DNA from: an uncultured Sulfurimonas sp.
Lineage (GTDB): Bacteria; Campylobacterota; Campylobacteria; Campylobacterales; Sulfurimonadaceae
DNA length: 43,747 nucleotides
Direction: 5' to 3'
NCBI GenBank assembly: GCA_937900945.1
Contig: CALCGG010000232.1
Span: 1-43,747 of the forward strand
Part shown: positions 25,107 through 34,682 of the stretch, piece by piece
Numbering within the stretch: position 1 is the first letter of the stretch
Layout of the letters: the number at the start of each line of letters is the position of its first letter
Translations under genes and position numbers: made by a program
Notes under the pieces: model-generated
The model's input: the letters and a program-made list of their open reading frames with translations, nothing else
What the model was told of the DNA's origin: nothing
Database searches by the model: none

Positions 25107-26954
25107 ATGGAATCAAAATCAAAACTGCTCATAATTGTTGCGTTAATGCTCTTTGGCTTAACGGTAGCAACCACTATAAATGTTGCATTAAATTTTAAGA
25201 GTTACAGTATAAAGAGTGCTATAGATAAAGCAAATGCGACGGCAAGCATAGTAAAAGATGCTTTGACAGCCCATATGCTCAATGGTACCATGGACAAACG
25301 AGGCTACTTTTTAAATCAAATCACAAAAGCTGAAAATATTAATAAAATCTGGATTGCTCGTTCTGAGCATGTTATAAAACAATATGGAGCAGGATTTCCA
25401 AGCGAATCGATAAGAGACAGTATTGACAAAGAAGTTTTAAGTACTGGCAAAAGTATCGAAAAAATAGCTGAAAGTCTAGAATATGGCATTTTAAGAATAA
25501 CTATTCCATATAAGGCATCCACTGAAGATTCTTCCATAAATTGTATGCAATGCCATGATGTTCAAGCTGGAGATACTCTTGGAATAATCAGTATGGAGTT
25601 TGATATCAGAGATGTAAGATATGATGGCATATTTACTATAGCTAAAATATTTGGCATAAACATACTATTTTTAATCTTGGCTCTTTTATTGATAAATCAT
25701 TTTGTTACTCCTTATACAAAAATGTTCTCAGATATGCAAACAGGTATAAAAAAAGCATATCGAGGTGATTTTACTCATAAATTTTATACTTCTATGGCAG
25801 GTGATGCGCAGGCTATTGTCCAACAATTAAACACACTCTTTTCTAAGATTCAAGATACCTTTGGTGATATACGCTACAGCCTCTCTACATTTATTCCAGG
25901 AGGGGATGGTGACTGTTCGTCTGACCCACTTTTAGAAGCAAATATAATAATAAATGAACTCTCTGATATCTATAAATTTAAAAAGACTATAGAGTTAGAT
26001 GATTCAAAAGATATGGTTTATACAAGATTTATAGATATTTTAAAACTAAAATACAATATACAACATATGGCATTTTACGAGGTATACAGCACAAAGCAGA
26101 CAAGAGAGCTTATCTATATTTCACAGGGGCAGAGTATTTGTTTAAGCCAAACGGATAAAGATGCTTCAAGATGCAGAGCGTATAGAACAAGCAATGATGT
26201 TATCTCAACCGAGTTTCATGATTTATGTCGATCTTGCGAATCAGGTGAATTAGACTATGTTTGTTTACCTTTTACGATAAACAGTGATGTATCTATAGTT
26301 CTGTCTATAACGGCTAAAACAGATAAAGAAATGAATCATATAAAATCTTCAATTGTAAGTATAGAGAATTACTTAGAGGCTGCTAAACCTGTTTTAGAGA
26401 GTAAAATTTTAATGGAAAAACTTCGTGACACTTCGCTTAGAGATGGAATGACCGGTTTGTATAACAGAAGATTTTTGGAAAATGTGATAGATAAGATTAT
26501 GAGTCAGGCAGAGCGATCAAAAGACAACTATCATGTATTGATGCTCGATATAGATTTCTTTAAAATGGTAAATGATTCTTATGGACATGATATTGGGGAT
26601 AAGGTGATAGTTGCACTTTCAAAAGTTCTTAAGGGCAGTATCCGTGAGTCAGACTTAGCTATCAGATATGGCGGCGAAGAATTTCTAATCATGCTTCATA
26701 ATGCTACAGATGAGGCAGCACTGAAAATCGCACAAAAGATAAACTCTGACTTTGCAGCTTTAACATTTAATGTAGGAAGTAATGAAAGTATGCAAAAAAC
26801 CCTAAGTATAGGTATAGCTAAATTTCCTGTTGATGGTGACACTATATGGAAATGTATCAAATATGCAGATACAGCCTTGTATATTGCAAAAGATACCGGA
26901 AGAAATAAAATAGTAGAATTTAAACCTGAAATGTTTACAAGTGAAGAATTTTAG
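25107..26954 (+). CDS. Diguanylate cyclase with haem-motif periplasmic sensor and Cys-rich linker domain
   Basis: The 615-residue protein makes c-di-GMP. It has a membrane helix at about 7-28, a periplasmic sensor (about 30-175), a second helix (about 177-200), a HAMP-like stretch, a GAF-like middle region and a GGDEF domain. The periplasmic part has one c-type haem site, CMQCH, at 146-150, as in Tll0287-like haem sensors. The middle region has five Cys residues (345, 356, 374, 377, 386) that could bind a metal or Fe-S cluster. The catalytic motif is GGEEF at 522-526 with an RESD inhibitory site five residues before it. No EAL domain is present. A redox or diatomic-gas signal is likely by inference. 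Confidence 0.93.
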   Translation: MESKSKLLIIVALMLFGLTVATTINVALNFKSYSIKSAIDKANATASIVKDALTAHMLNGTMDKRGYFLNQITKAENINKIWIARSEHVIKQYGAGFPSESIRDSIDKEVLSTGKSIEKIAESLEYGILRITIPYKASTEDSSINCMQCHDVQAGDTLGIISMEFDIRDVRYDGIFTIAKIFGINILFLILALLLINHFVTPYTKMFSDMQTGIKKAYRGDFTHKFYTSMAGDAQAIVQQLNTLFSKIQDTFGDIRYSLSTFIPGGDGDCSSDPLLEANIIINELSDIYKFKKTIELDDSKDMVYTRFIDILKLKYNIQHMAFYEVYSTKQTRELIYISQGQSICLSQTDKDASRCRAYRTSNDVISTEFHDLCRSCESGELDYVCLPFTINSDVSIVLSITAKTDKEMNHIKSSIVSIENYLEAAKPVLESKILMEKLRDTSLRDGMTGLYNRRFLENVIDKIMSQAERSKDNYHVLMLDIDFFKMVNDSYGHDIGDKVIVALSKVLKGSIRESDLAIRYGGEEFLIMLHNATDEAALKIAQKINSDFAALTFNVGSNESMQKTLSIGIAKFPVDGDTIWKCIKYADTALYIAKDTGRNKIVEFKPEMFTSEEF

Positions 26955-26973
26955 AAATATCCCTAGGAGTCAT

Positions 26974-26995
26974 CTCCAACGCTAGAGCGTCGGAG
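26974..26995. terminator. GC-rich hairpin between convergent genes
   Basis: CTCC-A-ACGC-TAGA-GCGT-C-GGAG forms a stem with one mismatch. It is much more GC-rich than its surroundings, is flanked by GGAGTCAT, and sits between the stop of the diguanylate cyclase and that of mrp. It may end transcription, but no U-tract follows on either strand. A dispersed REP-like element is the alternative. Confidence 0.5.
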
Positions 26996-27017
26996 AAAGA
27001 ATAATGATTGTCACTTA

Positions 27018-28187
27018 TTAGTGGCAACCACATCCGCCGCCACTGTCATGGCTGTGTTCTTGCTTTGGTTTTGGAGCAGCAGCTGTTGAACATGCGCTTA
27101 CTCCTGGAGGTGTTGTAGGCTGAACTGCCTGATTATCAACTCCGCCGTTTGCATTTATCTCTTCTATGTCTGCCCAAATTGATTCAGCAGCTTTCATGTA
27201 GCGTTTTGCACTCTCACTGCTTGGATTTACAAATGTTATTGGCTTACCTTCGTCACCGCCAACACGAATGCTTGACTCGATTGGGATTTCAGCAATTATT
27301 TTAGTATTAAACTCATCCGCCATCGGCTGAGATGTACCTTTACCAAAAATGTCATACTCAACACCTGTATCTGGAGCAATAAATCCGCTCATGTTTTCAA
27401 TAATCCCGGCGATAGGAATATTTAACTTTCTAAACATATCTAAAGAACGACGTGAATCGTCAAGTGAAACACCCTGAGGAGTTGTAACAGTTAAACCCAT
27501 AGTTACCGGTACACTTTGAGCTAAAGTAAGCTGAGCATCACCAGTTCCCGGAGGCATATCAATAACCAAAACATCAAGTTCAGACCATAAGATATCTCTT
27601 AAGAACTGCTCGATTGCTTTCATAATCATAGCTCCACGCCAAATGAGAGATTGACCCTCTTCCATAAGTGAACCCATTGACATAACTTCAATACCGTAAG
27701 CTTTAAGAGGAAGAACTTTATTTCCATTGACTTCCGGCTTAATGTCTGAGAGACCCATCATACGAGGAATATTCGGACCATAAATATCTGCATCAAGCAA
27801 ACCGACTTTTTTGCCTTGTGCTGCAAGAGCAATAGCAATATTTACAGATGTAGTTGATTTACCAACGCCGCCTTTTCCTGAACTTACCATCAAAAAGTTT
27901 TTCACCTGTGGAGCAATATTTTTACCCTTAGATGAGCTTTCTCTTGGCATTACTGGAGCTTTTACGTTACATGTGATGTTGTCAGCACCCGCTCTCATAA
28001 GCTCCACTGTTGCATCATCTTTTATCTGCTTTGCAACTTCTGGAGCACTCGACGTAATCTCTACATTAAAACTTACATCATCACCATTTATAACTATATT
28101 ATTTACAAATCCAAAAGTTACGATATCCTTAGTAAAACCCGGATATAAAACTTTTGAAAGTGCTGATTTTACAATTTCTTCTGTCAT
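27018..28187 (-). CDS. mrp: Mrp/ApbC-family Fe-S cluster carrier P-loop ATPase
   Basis: The protein delivers Fe-S clusters to apo-targets. I use the ATG at 28187 (MTEEIVKSAL), which has AAGGA 6 nt upstream; a start 15 bp earlier lacks this. Order: an N-terminal MIP18/DUF59-like domain (1-95), then a deviant Walker A SSGKGGVGKSTTSVN, DADIYGPNIPRMMG, VIDMPPGTGDAQLT and the ENMSGF region. The C-terminal tail is long and ends in HSHDSGGGCGCH with another Cys earlier, a metal-binding look. The conserved mid-protein CxxC of Mrp is not obvious, so the tail Cys residues may take over cluster binding. It is convergent with the diguanylate cyclase gene and downstream of thiC. Confidence 0.95.
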   Translation of the reverse strand: MTEEIVKSALSKVLYPGFTKDIVTFGFVNNIVINGDDVSFNVEITSSAPEVAKQIKDDATVELMRAGADNITCNVKAPVMPRESSSKGKNIAPQVKNFLMVSSGKGGVGKSTTSVNIAIALAAQGKKVGLLDADIYGPNIPRMMGLSDIKPEVNGNKVLPLKAYGIEVMSMGSLMEEGQSLIWRGAMIMKAIEQFLRDILWSELDVLVIDMPPGTGDAQLTLAQSVPVTMGLTVTTPQGVSLDDSRRSLDMFRKLNIPIAGIIENMSGFIAPDTGVEYDIFGKGTSQPMADEFNTKIIAEIPIESSIRVGGDEGKPITFVNPSSESAKRYMKAAESIWADIEEINANGGVDNQAVQPTTPPGVSACSTAAAPKPKQEHSHDSGGGCGCH

Positions 28188-28229
28188 TAAAATTTCCTTC
28201 ATTTATTTTTGGTACTTTACCATATTTAA

Positions 28230-28250
28230 ATAGGACAAAAATTGTCCTAT
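28230..28250. terminator. Perfect 9-bp inverted repeat between thiC and mrp
   Basis: ATAGGACAA-AAA-TTGTCCTAT is a perfect dyad. Read on the minus strand it follows thiC by 30 bp, and its 3' side continues UUUAAAUAU, giving a plausible intrinsic terminator. It also lies 43-63 bp upstream of the mrp start, a fitting place for an operator. Confidence 0.5.
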
Positions 28251-28279
28251 ATTAATTAGCTTGATTTTTTAAGTTAAAT

Positions 28280-29719
<1,440 letters not shown>

Positions 29720-29824
29720 TTAAAGTAGCATTAATCTAAATTTTTGTCTTAATATTTTGGATTTATATTAGGCACTTTATCATTTTTAGCACTAAGACAA
29801 AGATAAAAAAAAGCTTACTATATG

Positions 29825-29830
29825 TATAAT
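29825..29830 (+). promoter_or_regulatory. Candidate -10 box for ispDF
   Basis: TATAAT lies 31 bp before the TTG start at 29861, with AGGAG at 29851-29855. An upstream ATG at 29822 overlaps this box and would probably not be transcribed. A dyad TTTGTCTTA...TAAGACAAA with arms about 38 bp apart lies upstream in the divergent thiC/ispDF gap. Confidence 0.55.
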
Positions 29831-29860
29831 TTCGTAACACTTTACAAAATAGGAGTTTTA

Positions 29861-30985
29861 TTGTCTAATTTAACGCTTATTTTACTTGCAGCTGGTAGCT
29901 CTAGTCGATTTGGACTTGATGTAAAAAAGCAGTGGCTTAGGATTGAGCACAAGCCTTTGTGGCAATTTGTAGCAGATAAACTTGAAAATACAAATCTTTT
30001 TCAAAAAATAATTATTGTTTCCGCAAGTGATGATATTGAATTTATGAAAAACTACTCAGATTTCACTTTTATATCCGGAGGAGACACAAGACAAGAGTCT
30101 TTAAAAAATGCTTTAAGAGAAGTTCAAAGTGAATTTGTACTGGTAAGTGATATTGCGAGAGCTTGCATAAGTCAAAATTTCCTGCAATCCATCATAGCAA
30201 AAAAAGGTGATAGTGACTGTATAGTCCCATATCTAAAGGTAAATGACACAGTTGTCTATGAAAACACCACTATAGATAGAGATAAAGTAAAAAGAGTTCA
30301 GACGCCTCAATTGTCCCGTACAGCTATTTTAAAAAATGCTCTTGGTACACAAGAGGAGTTTACAGATGAGAGCAGTGCAATTGTTGCTTATGGTGGCACA
30401 AGAGAATTTATTTTAGGTGAAGAGGATGCTCATAAAATTACTTTTTTAAAAGATTTAAAGAGTATTCCATGTCTTAGTGCTCCATCAAAAGACATGCTCA
30501 GCGGGACTGGTCTTGATGTCCATGCCTTTGATGATAAGGGCGACATGTATCTTGGCGGTGTAAAGATAGAATCGGATTTTGGTTTTAAAGCCCATAGCGA
30601 TGGTGACGTTGCAATCCATGCTCTTATTGATGCTCTTTTAGGGGCTGCAGGCATGGGGGATATTGGCATGATGTTTCCAGACAATGATGATACTTATAAG
30701 GGGATAGATTCAAAAGAGTTACTAAAAAGAGTTGTGAAAAAGATTCATAACTTTGGTTTTGTAATTGTAAATATCGACTTGACAATTGCGGCTGAAAAAC
30801 CTAAATTATCAAAATATAAAATGCAAATCAGACAAACACTGGCAGAAATTTTAAACTGCGAAAGCTCAAGAGTAAACATCAAGGCTACAACAACTGAGAA
30901 ATTAGGTTTCATTGGCAGAGGCGAAGGTGTTGGGGTGATTGCAAATGCAAATTTAAAATATTTTGATTGGACACTAGAAAACTAA
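29861..30985 (+). CDS. ispDF: Bifunctional IspD/IspF (MEP isoprenoid pathway)
   Basis: One 374-residue protein carries two steps of isoprenoid precursor synthesis. The N-terminal IspD (about 1-210) makes CDP-methylerythritol: LILLAAGSSSRFG, KKQWL, VQTPQL. The C-terminal IspF (about 215-374) forms the cyclodiphosphate: GTGLDVHAF, HSDGDVAIHALIDALLGA, GDIGMMFPDND, KATTTEKLGFIGRGEG. The fusion is usual in Campylobacterota. I choose the TTG at 29861 (MSNLTLILLAAG) because of the AGGAG 6 nt upstream and the -10 box just before it. Confidence 0.97.
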   Translation: MSNLTLILLAAGSSSRFGLDVKKQWLRIEHKPLWQFVADKLENTNLFQKIIIVSASDDIEFMKNYSDFTFISGGDTRQESLKNALREVQSEFVLVSDIARACISQNFLQSIIAKKGDSDCIVPYLKVNDTVVYENTTIDRDKVKRVQTPQLSRTAILKNALGTQEEFTDESSAIVAYGGTREFILGEEDAHKITFLKDLKSIPCLSAPSKDMLSGTGLDVHAFDDKGDMYLGGVKIESDFGFKAHSDGDVAIHALIDALLGAAGMGDIGMMFPDNDDTYKGIDSKELLKRVVKKIHNFGFVIVNIDLTIAAEKPKLSKYKMQIRQTLAEILNCESSRVNIKATTTEKLGFIGRGEGVGVIANANLKYFDWTLEN

Positions 30986-31025
30986 AAATAGTTTAGCTAT
31001 ATACAATAAATAACAAAGGTGAAGA

Positions 31026-31913
31026 TTGAAAATATTAATTATAGAAGATGAAATCTATTTAGCACAGAGTATTGCTACTAAACTCAGTGAATTGGGACAT
31101 ATTTGTGAGATGTGTACTTCAACTAAAGATGCAATAAAAAGTACAAATTATGATGTTGTATTGCTCTCAACAAACATAAATGGTCAGGATTTCAATCCTG
31201 TCATAGAAACATTTAAAAAGTCCATTGTTATACTGATGGTTTCCTACATCAGCAATGACACTGTATCTAAGCCTTTAAGCGCTGGAGCAAAAGATTATAT
31301 TTTAAAACCTTTCATGATTGAAGAATTAATCAGAAAAATAAATCATTACAGAGATTATGAAAAATTAAAAAAAAGAAATGAAGCTTATGAGAAATATTTG
31401 ACACATACTTTCTCATCAGTAGAGAATAATTACAGAATAGATGATATTGAACTGCCTGTTTACATATCATCAAGTTACCAAAAATCTGCAGATGCATTTG
31501 CATTTGCATTTGCAAAAAGAAAAGATAAACCTATACAATTCGTTTCTCTAAAAAATCCAAAGGCTATGACTGAAATAGACTCATTTCCTCATAACTCTAT
31601 AATCTATATTATAGATTTTCAAATTCTGAAAAAATCAAATAAACAGGCTTTTTATGATTTGATAGCCAATAAGCAAGTCATCATCTCAAGCTGTGAACAG
31701 ATAGATGATGTAGCATATCCGGTCATAGAGATAAAAACCGAAAACAATGTCTTTGACCAGGGAGAGATACTCCCAATAGAGGATTATGTAAAATTTATTG
31801 TCCTAAATTATCAAAATAAATTCCCAGATACTGAATTATCCAAAAAACTGGGCATTAGCCGCAAAAGTTTATGGGAAAAAAGAAAGAAATATGACCTCAT
31901 CAAGAAAAAATAA
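31026..31913 (+). CDS. cemR: Atypical orphan response regulator, HP1021/CemR family
   Basis: The 295-residue protein from a TTG start has a receiver-like domain (about 1-115), a middle domain (about 140-230) and a C-terminal Fis-type helix-turn-helix (KLGISRKSLWEKRKKYDL). The acidic pair is kept (Asp8, Glu9) but the phosphoacceptor position is Ser48 (VVLLSTNING), so it cannot work by Asp phosphorylation. This, and its place behind ispDF, match H. pylori HP1021 and C. jejuni Cj1608/CemR, phosphorylation-independent regulators of redox and energy genes. A TGCATT-type hexamer repeat encodes an AFAFAF run near residue 160. The gene overlaps the ATP-sulfurylase homologue by 23 bp. Confidence 0.9.
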   Translation: MKILIIEDEIYLAQSIATKLSELGHICEMCTSTKDAIKSTNYDVVLLSTNINGQDFNPVIETFKKSIVILMVSYISNDTVSKPLSAGAKDYILKPFMIEELIRKINHYRDYEKLKKRNEAYEKYLTHTFSSVENNYRIDDIELPVYISSSYQKSADAFAFAFAKRKDKPIQFVSLKNPKAMTEIDSFPHNSIIYIIDFQILKKSNKQAFYDLIANKQVIISSCEQIDDVAYPVIEIKTENNVFDQGEILPIEDYVKFIVLNYQNKFPDTELSKKLGISRKSLWEKRKKYDLIKKK

Positions 31914-33081
31914 AACTCTTTTCATTGACAAAGAGGCTGCCTCGGCGCTAGAGTTGGTAAAAGACGGTCTTTTATTTCCAGTCACAGGGTTAATGGGAGA
32001 GGCAAAGAGCAAAAAAGTTTACAGAACAGGTCGCATCGGTGATAAGAGTTTTCCTTTTCCTTTTATATTGGCACCATCAGGAACTAGAAATGAACAAGTT
32101 ATCAGCTCGTTAAAAAAGGGCGAAGAGGTAACTATACTTTGTAATGATGAAGAATTTGCCACATTGATTGTGGATGAAACATTTCAAATAGATCCGACTG
32201 AGAGAACGAAACAAATATACGGAACAGACGATCCAGCGCATCCGGGAGTTATGGCAACTTTCAAAAGACTTGGTTCCTGGGCCATTAGCGGCGAATATGA
32301 AATTATAAATCATAAGCCAAGTAAAAACATACAACTCATCAATGAAACTAAAATAGCAATTGATGCCAAACATACCAGCTCACTATTTATGGCAGCAAAC
32401 CCTCTACACCGTGCACATGAGCGTCTTATAAGACAGACACTCGATACAACTGATTTGCTTGTAATTTTTTTGCTTAAACCTTATGAAAGTGCAAACCTAA
32501 GTTATGAAATCAGAAAAGAAGCACTAGAGTTTTTCATAAACAACTTCTTACCAAAAAATCGTGTAATTATTGTTCCGCTTGAAAACAGCTATATTTTTGC
32601 CGGATTTAATGAAATCATGATTGACGCAATAGTTGCAAAAAATTATGGCTGCGACAGGTTAACCGTTGGCAGAAATCACGCAGGGCTAGGAATGTTTTAT
32701 GATAGTAATTCAAACAAATCCATCATAGACAAAGTGGTAGGGATAGATATAGAGATACAAATAGCAAGTGAGTATGTTTACTGTGATAAATGCCGGACTC
32801 TTGTGAGTAAAAACACTTGTCCTCATGGTCAGCACCATCAAATATCTTATCATGCAAATTCTATATTAGAACTTCTTGAGATGGGTATTTTACCTCCGGC
32901 AGTTTTAATAAGAACAGAAATATCATCCTTTTTGCTCTCTAAAGTCTTGCCCGATAGATTTAAAAATCTAGAGAAACTTTATTATGAGATCATGCCTACA
33001 GGTGGACTTTTAGAAGAACACACTGAAAAAGATTTTTATCAAGACCTGATGAAACTTTATCAAACAACATCTTTAACTTAG
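31891..33081 (+). CDS. ATP-sulfurylase (Sat) family protein with altered active-site motif
   Basis: The 396-residue protein has the Sat layout: a PUA-like N-terminal domain (1-150), a catalytic HIGH-type nucleotidyltransferase domain, and a Cys-rich segment (CDKCRTLVSKNTCPHG, about 298-313) like the zinc site of some Sats. True Sats have QxRNPxHxxH; here it reads MAANPLHRAHE (about 166-176), so the Gln and Arg are missing. The later GRDHAG motif is GRNHAG. ATP binding looks intact but sulfate binding is doubtful. It corresponds by position to C. jejuni Cj1609. It may be an adenylyltransferase with another acceptor, or a working variant. Confidence 0.85.
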   Translation: MTSSRKNKTLFIDKEAASALELVKDGLLFPVTGLMGEAKSKKVYRTGRIGDKSFPFPFILAPSGTRNEQVISSLKKGEEVTILCNDEEFATLIVDETFQIDPTERTKQIYGTDDPAHPGVMATFKRLGSWAISGEYEIINHKPSKNIQLINETKIAIDAKHTSSLFMAANPLHRAHERLIRQTLDTTDLLVIFLLKPYESANLSYEIRKEALEFFINNFLPKNRVIIVPLENSYIFAGFNEIMIDAIVAKNYGCDRLTVGRNHAGLGMFYDSNSNKSIIDKVVGIDIEIQIASEYVYCDKCRTLVSKNTCPHGQHHQISYHANSILELLEMGILPPAVLIRTEISSFLLSKVLPDRFKNLEKLYYEIMPTGGLLEEHTEKDFYQDLMKLYQTTSLT

Positions 33082-33089
33082 GATTTCCA

Positions 33090-33596
33090 ATGAACTGGTT
33101 TTTTATAACTTTAGGATACAGCGGCTTAAGCCCGAAAGCACCGGGAACAGCGGGAAGTATTGTTGCGCTTATACTTGGAATATTGATTCTGATATATTTC
33201 GGTGCACAAACTCTATTTCTTGCGACCATATTGATCTCAATCCTAGCCATAAAAGCTATCAACAAATATGAGCAAAAAACTGGAATACATGACGATAACA
33301 GAATTGTAATCGACGAGCTTGCCGGCATGTGGTTTGCCTTAAGCGTAGCACCTGCAATAAGTGTCAGTTTTACTGAGATGACTGATTTTCAAAATGGTTT
33401 TCTGATTCAAAGTCTTTTGTCATTTGTATTATTCAGATATTTTGATATTACAAAGCCGTCTATCATAGGACGCATTGACAGGGAAACAAAAGGTGGCATC
33501 GGCGTTATGGGCGATGATATCATCGCCGGTTTTGCAGCAGGAATATTGAGCGCTGTGATTTGGCAGGGGATTGTACAGATTCAAACTCTCATCTAG
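33090..33596 (+). CDS. pgpA: Phosphatidylglycerophosphatase A
   Basis: PgpA dephosphorylates phosphatidylglycerol-phosphate to phosphatidylglycerol in the inner membrane. The 168-residue protein shows the family's SGLSPKAPGTAGSIVAL, the catalytic HDDNRIVIDELAGMW and a late GDDIIAGFAAG, with about three or four membrane helices. The start has TAGGA 8 nt upstream and lies 8 bp behind the Sat homologue. The stop codon is inside the loop and second arm of a perfect hairpin. Confidence 0.96.
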   Translation: MNWFFITLGYSGLSPKAPGTAGSIVALILGILILIYFGAQTLFLATILISILAIKAINKYEQKTGIHDDNRIVIDELAGMWFALSVAPAISVSFTEMTDFQNGFLIQSLLSFVLFRYFDITKPSIIGRIDRETKGGIGVMGDDIIAGFAAGILSAVIWQGIVQIQTLI

Positions 33597-33607
33597 AGTT
33601 TGAATCT
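33577..33607. terminator. Perfect 13-bp stem-loop between convergent genes
   Basis: AGATTCAAACTCT (33577-33589) pairs perfectly with AGAGTTTGAATCT (33595-33607) across a 5-nt loop. The pgpA stop TAG is at 33594-33596. It separates pgpA from the convergent HemF-like gene and probably works in both directions. The layout is almost the same as at the end of exbD. Confidence 0.7.
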
Positions 33608-33618
33608 CTTGCGAAAAG

Positions 33619-34659
33619 TTAAATACTGAGTTTGTGATTATTTACAGTACTTGGAATTGAATTGCCGCTTGCCTGCATTTTCAAGGCTTGCGGGTATTTT
33701 TTGTAATGAGTTCTCACAACTTGCGCCAGTTTTTCTTTTGTATCCCCGTCAATAATCCCTTCGTCATTTATAACACTTACTAGATTTTTCACCAGTTCAT
33801 TTTGAGGATTTACAACTTTTTCTGCCCATGACTGCAATAGTCTTTTATTAATATATGTTGGCAGAGAACCCATTATTCCTATATCATTTTGATTATGTAT
33901 TAACAGTCCGGATGTTGTTCCTCTGTCAAGCGTTAAAACTTGAAACATGTAAAGAGTATGATAATCCAACTGCTGCTGCATCTCATCTACAGAAAATGAT
34001 TTTCTTTTTTGAAAAGCATTGCTTATGATATCTATGTAGGTGTCTATAATTCCAGTTCCAAAATTATTGGCAAAGTTATAATCTTGTTCTTTGTCGGCTG
34101 TTTTATAGTTTTCGAGATAAAAATGAGAAACTCCCCTATCTCTTTTTAGAGCAGGAATATTAAAATATTTATCACCTTGAAGTGTTCCTTCTTCATAAGT
34201 ATCGGCTGATAAATCTTTTAGTGCATTATTGAAAATCTTCTTATCATCCTCATTGACTATGCTTGGATTTAAATCCGCCATGACTCTCCAGTAGGAGTTA
34301 TTATCTTTTAACTCCGTTAAACTGATATGAATATGAATAGATGCTACATGTGGATTTTTTGGATGAATTATAGTAGAAATAGCAGTGGCACTTTGCAGAT
34401 TTTTCTCCGACATCTCATCATAATGAACTTGAGAGACATTGACACTCGCTGTGTTAAAAAGCTCAGAATCCCGAGATTCAAATCTGCTTCCGCCACCATG
34501 AATACCCTCATCTCTCAGCCAAGTCACTTCTTCAAATTTTTTATTTTCACCAATCTCAGCACTTAAATTGTCTAATTTATCGATAAATCTTTTTTGTAGA
34601 TTTCTAACTAATTTATAAGCACTGACAGCATCTTGTGACGCGGACATAATCATTTTCAT
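33619..34659 (-). CDS. Divergent coproporphyrinogen III oxidase (HemF) homologue
   Basis: HemF uses O2 to convert coproporphyrinogen III to protoporphyrinogen IX. The 346-residue protein aligns by motif: GGGSRF near 56, ELFNTASVNVSQVH, IIHPKNPHVASIHIHI, and LDRGTTSGLLIHNQNDIGIMGSLP. Substrate-site motifs deviate. The WWFGGGxDLTPFY region reads WRVMADLNPSI, keeping only the D-L-x-P, and KHRxExRGIGG is RDRGVSHFYL. Whether it still oxidises coproporphyrinogen is unclear. It is last in a three-gene run with a degenerate AroE homologue and a polyferredoxin, an unusual setting for an O2-dependent haem enzyme. Confidence 0.8.
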   Translation of the reverse strand: MKMIMSASQDAVSAYKLVRNLQKRFIDKLDNLSAEIGENKKFEEVTWLRDEGIHGGGSRFESRDSELFNTASVNVSQVHYDEMSEKNLQSATAISTIIHPKNPHVASIHIHISLTELKDNNSYWRVMADLNPSIVNEDDKKIFNNALKDLSADTYEEGTLQGDKYFNIPALKRDRGVSHFYLENYKTADKEQDYNFANNFGTGIIDTYIDIISNAFQKRKSFSVDEMQQQLDYHTLYMFQVLTLDRGTTSGLLIHNQNDIGIMGSLPTYINKRLLQSWAEKVVNPQNELVKNLVSVINDEGIIDGDTKEKLAQVVRTHYKKYPQALKMQASGNSIPSTVNNHKLSI

Positions 34660-34682
34660 TTATTATTTACCTTTTTTTATCT

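Noticed and set aside
31494-31514. Hexamer repeat GCATTT x3 in cemR as a phase-variation tract
   Set aside because: The unit is a multiple of three, so slippage would add or remove Ala-Phe pairs without shifting the frame, and the copy number is low.
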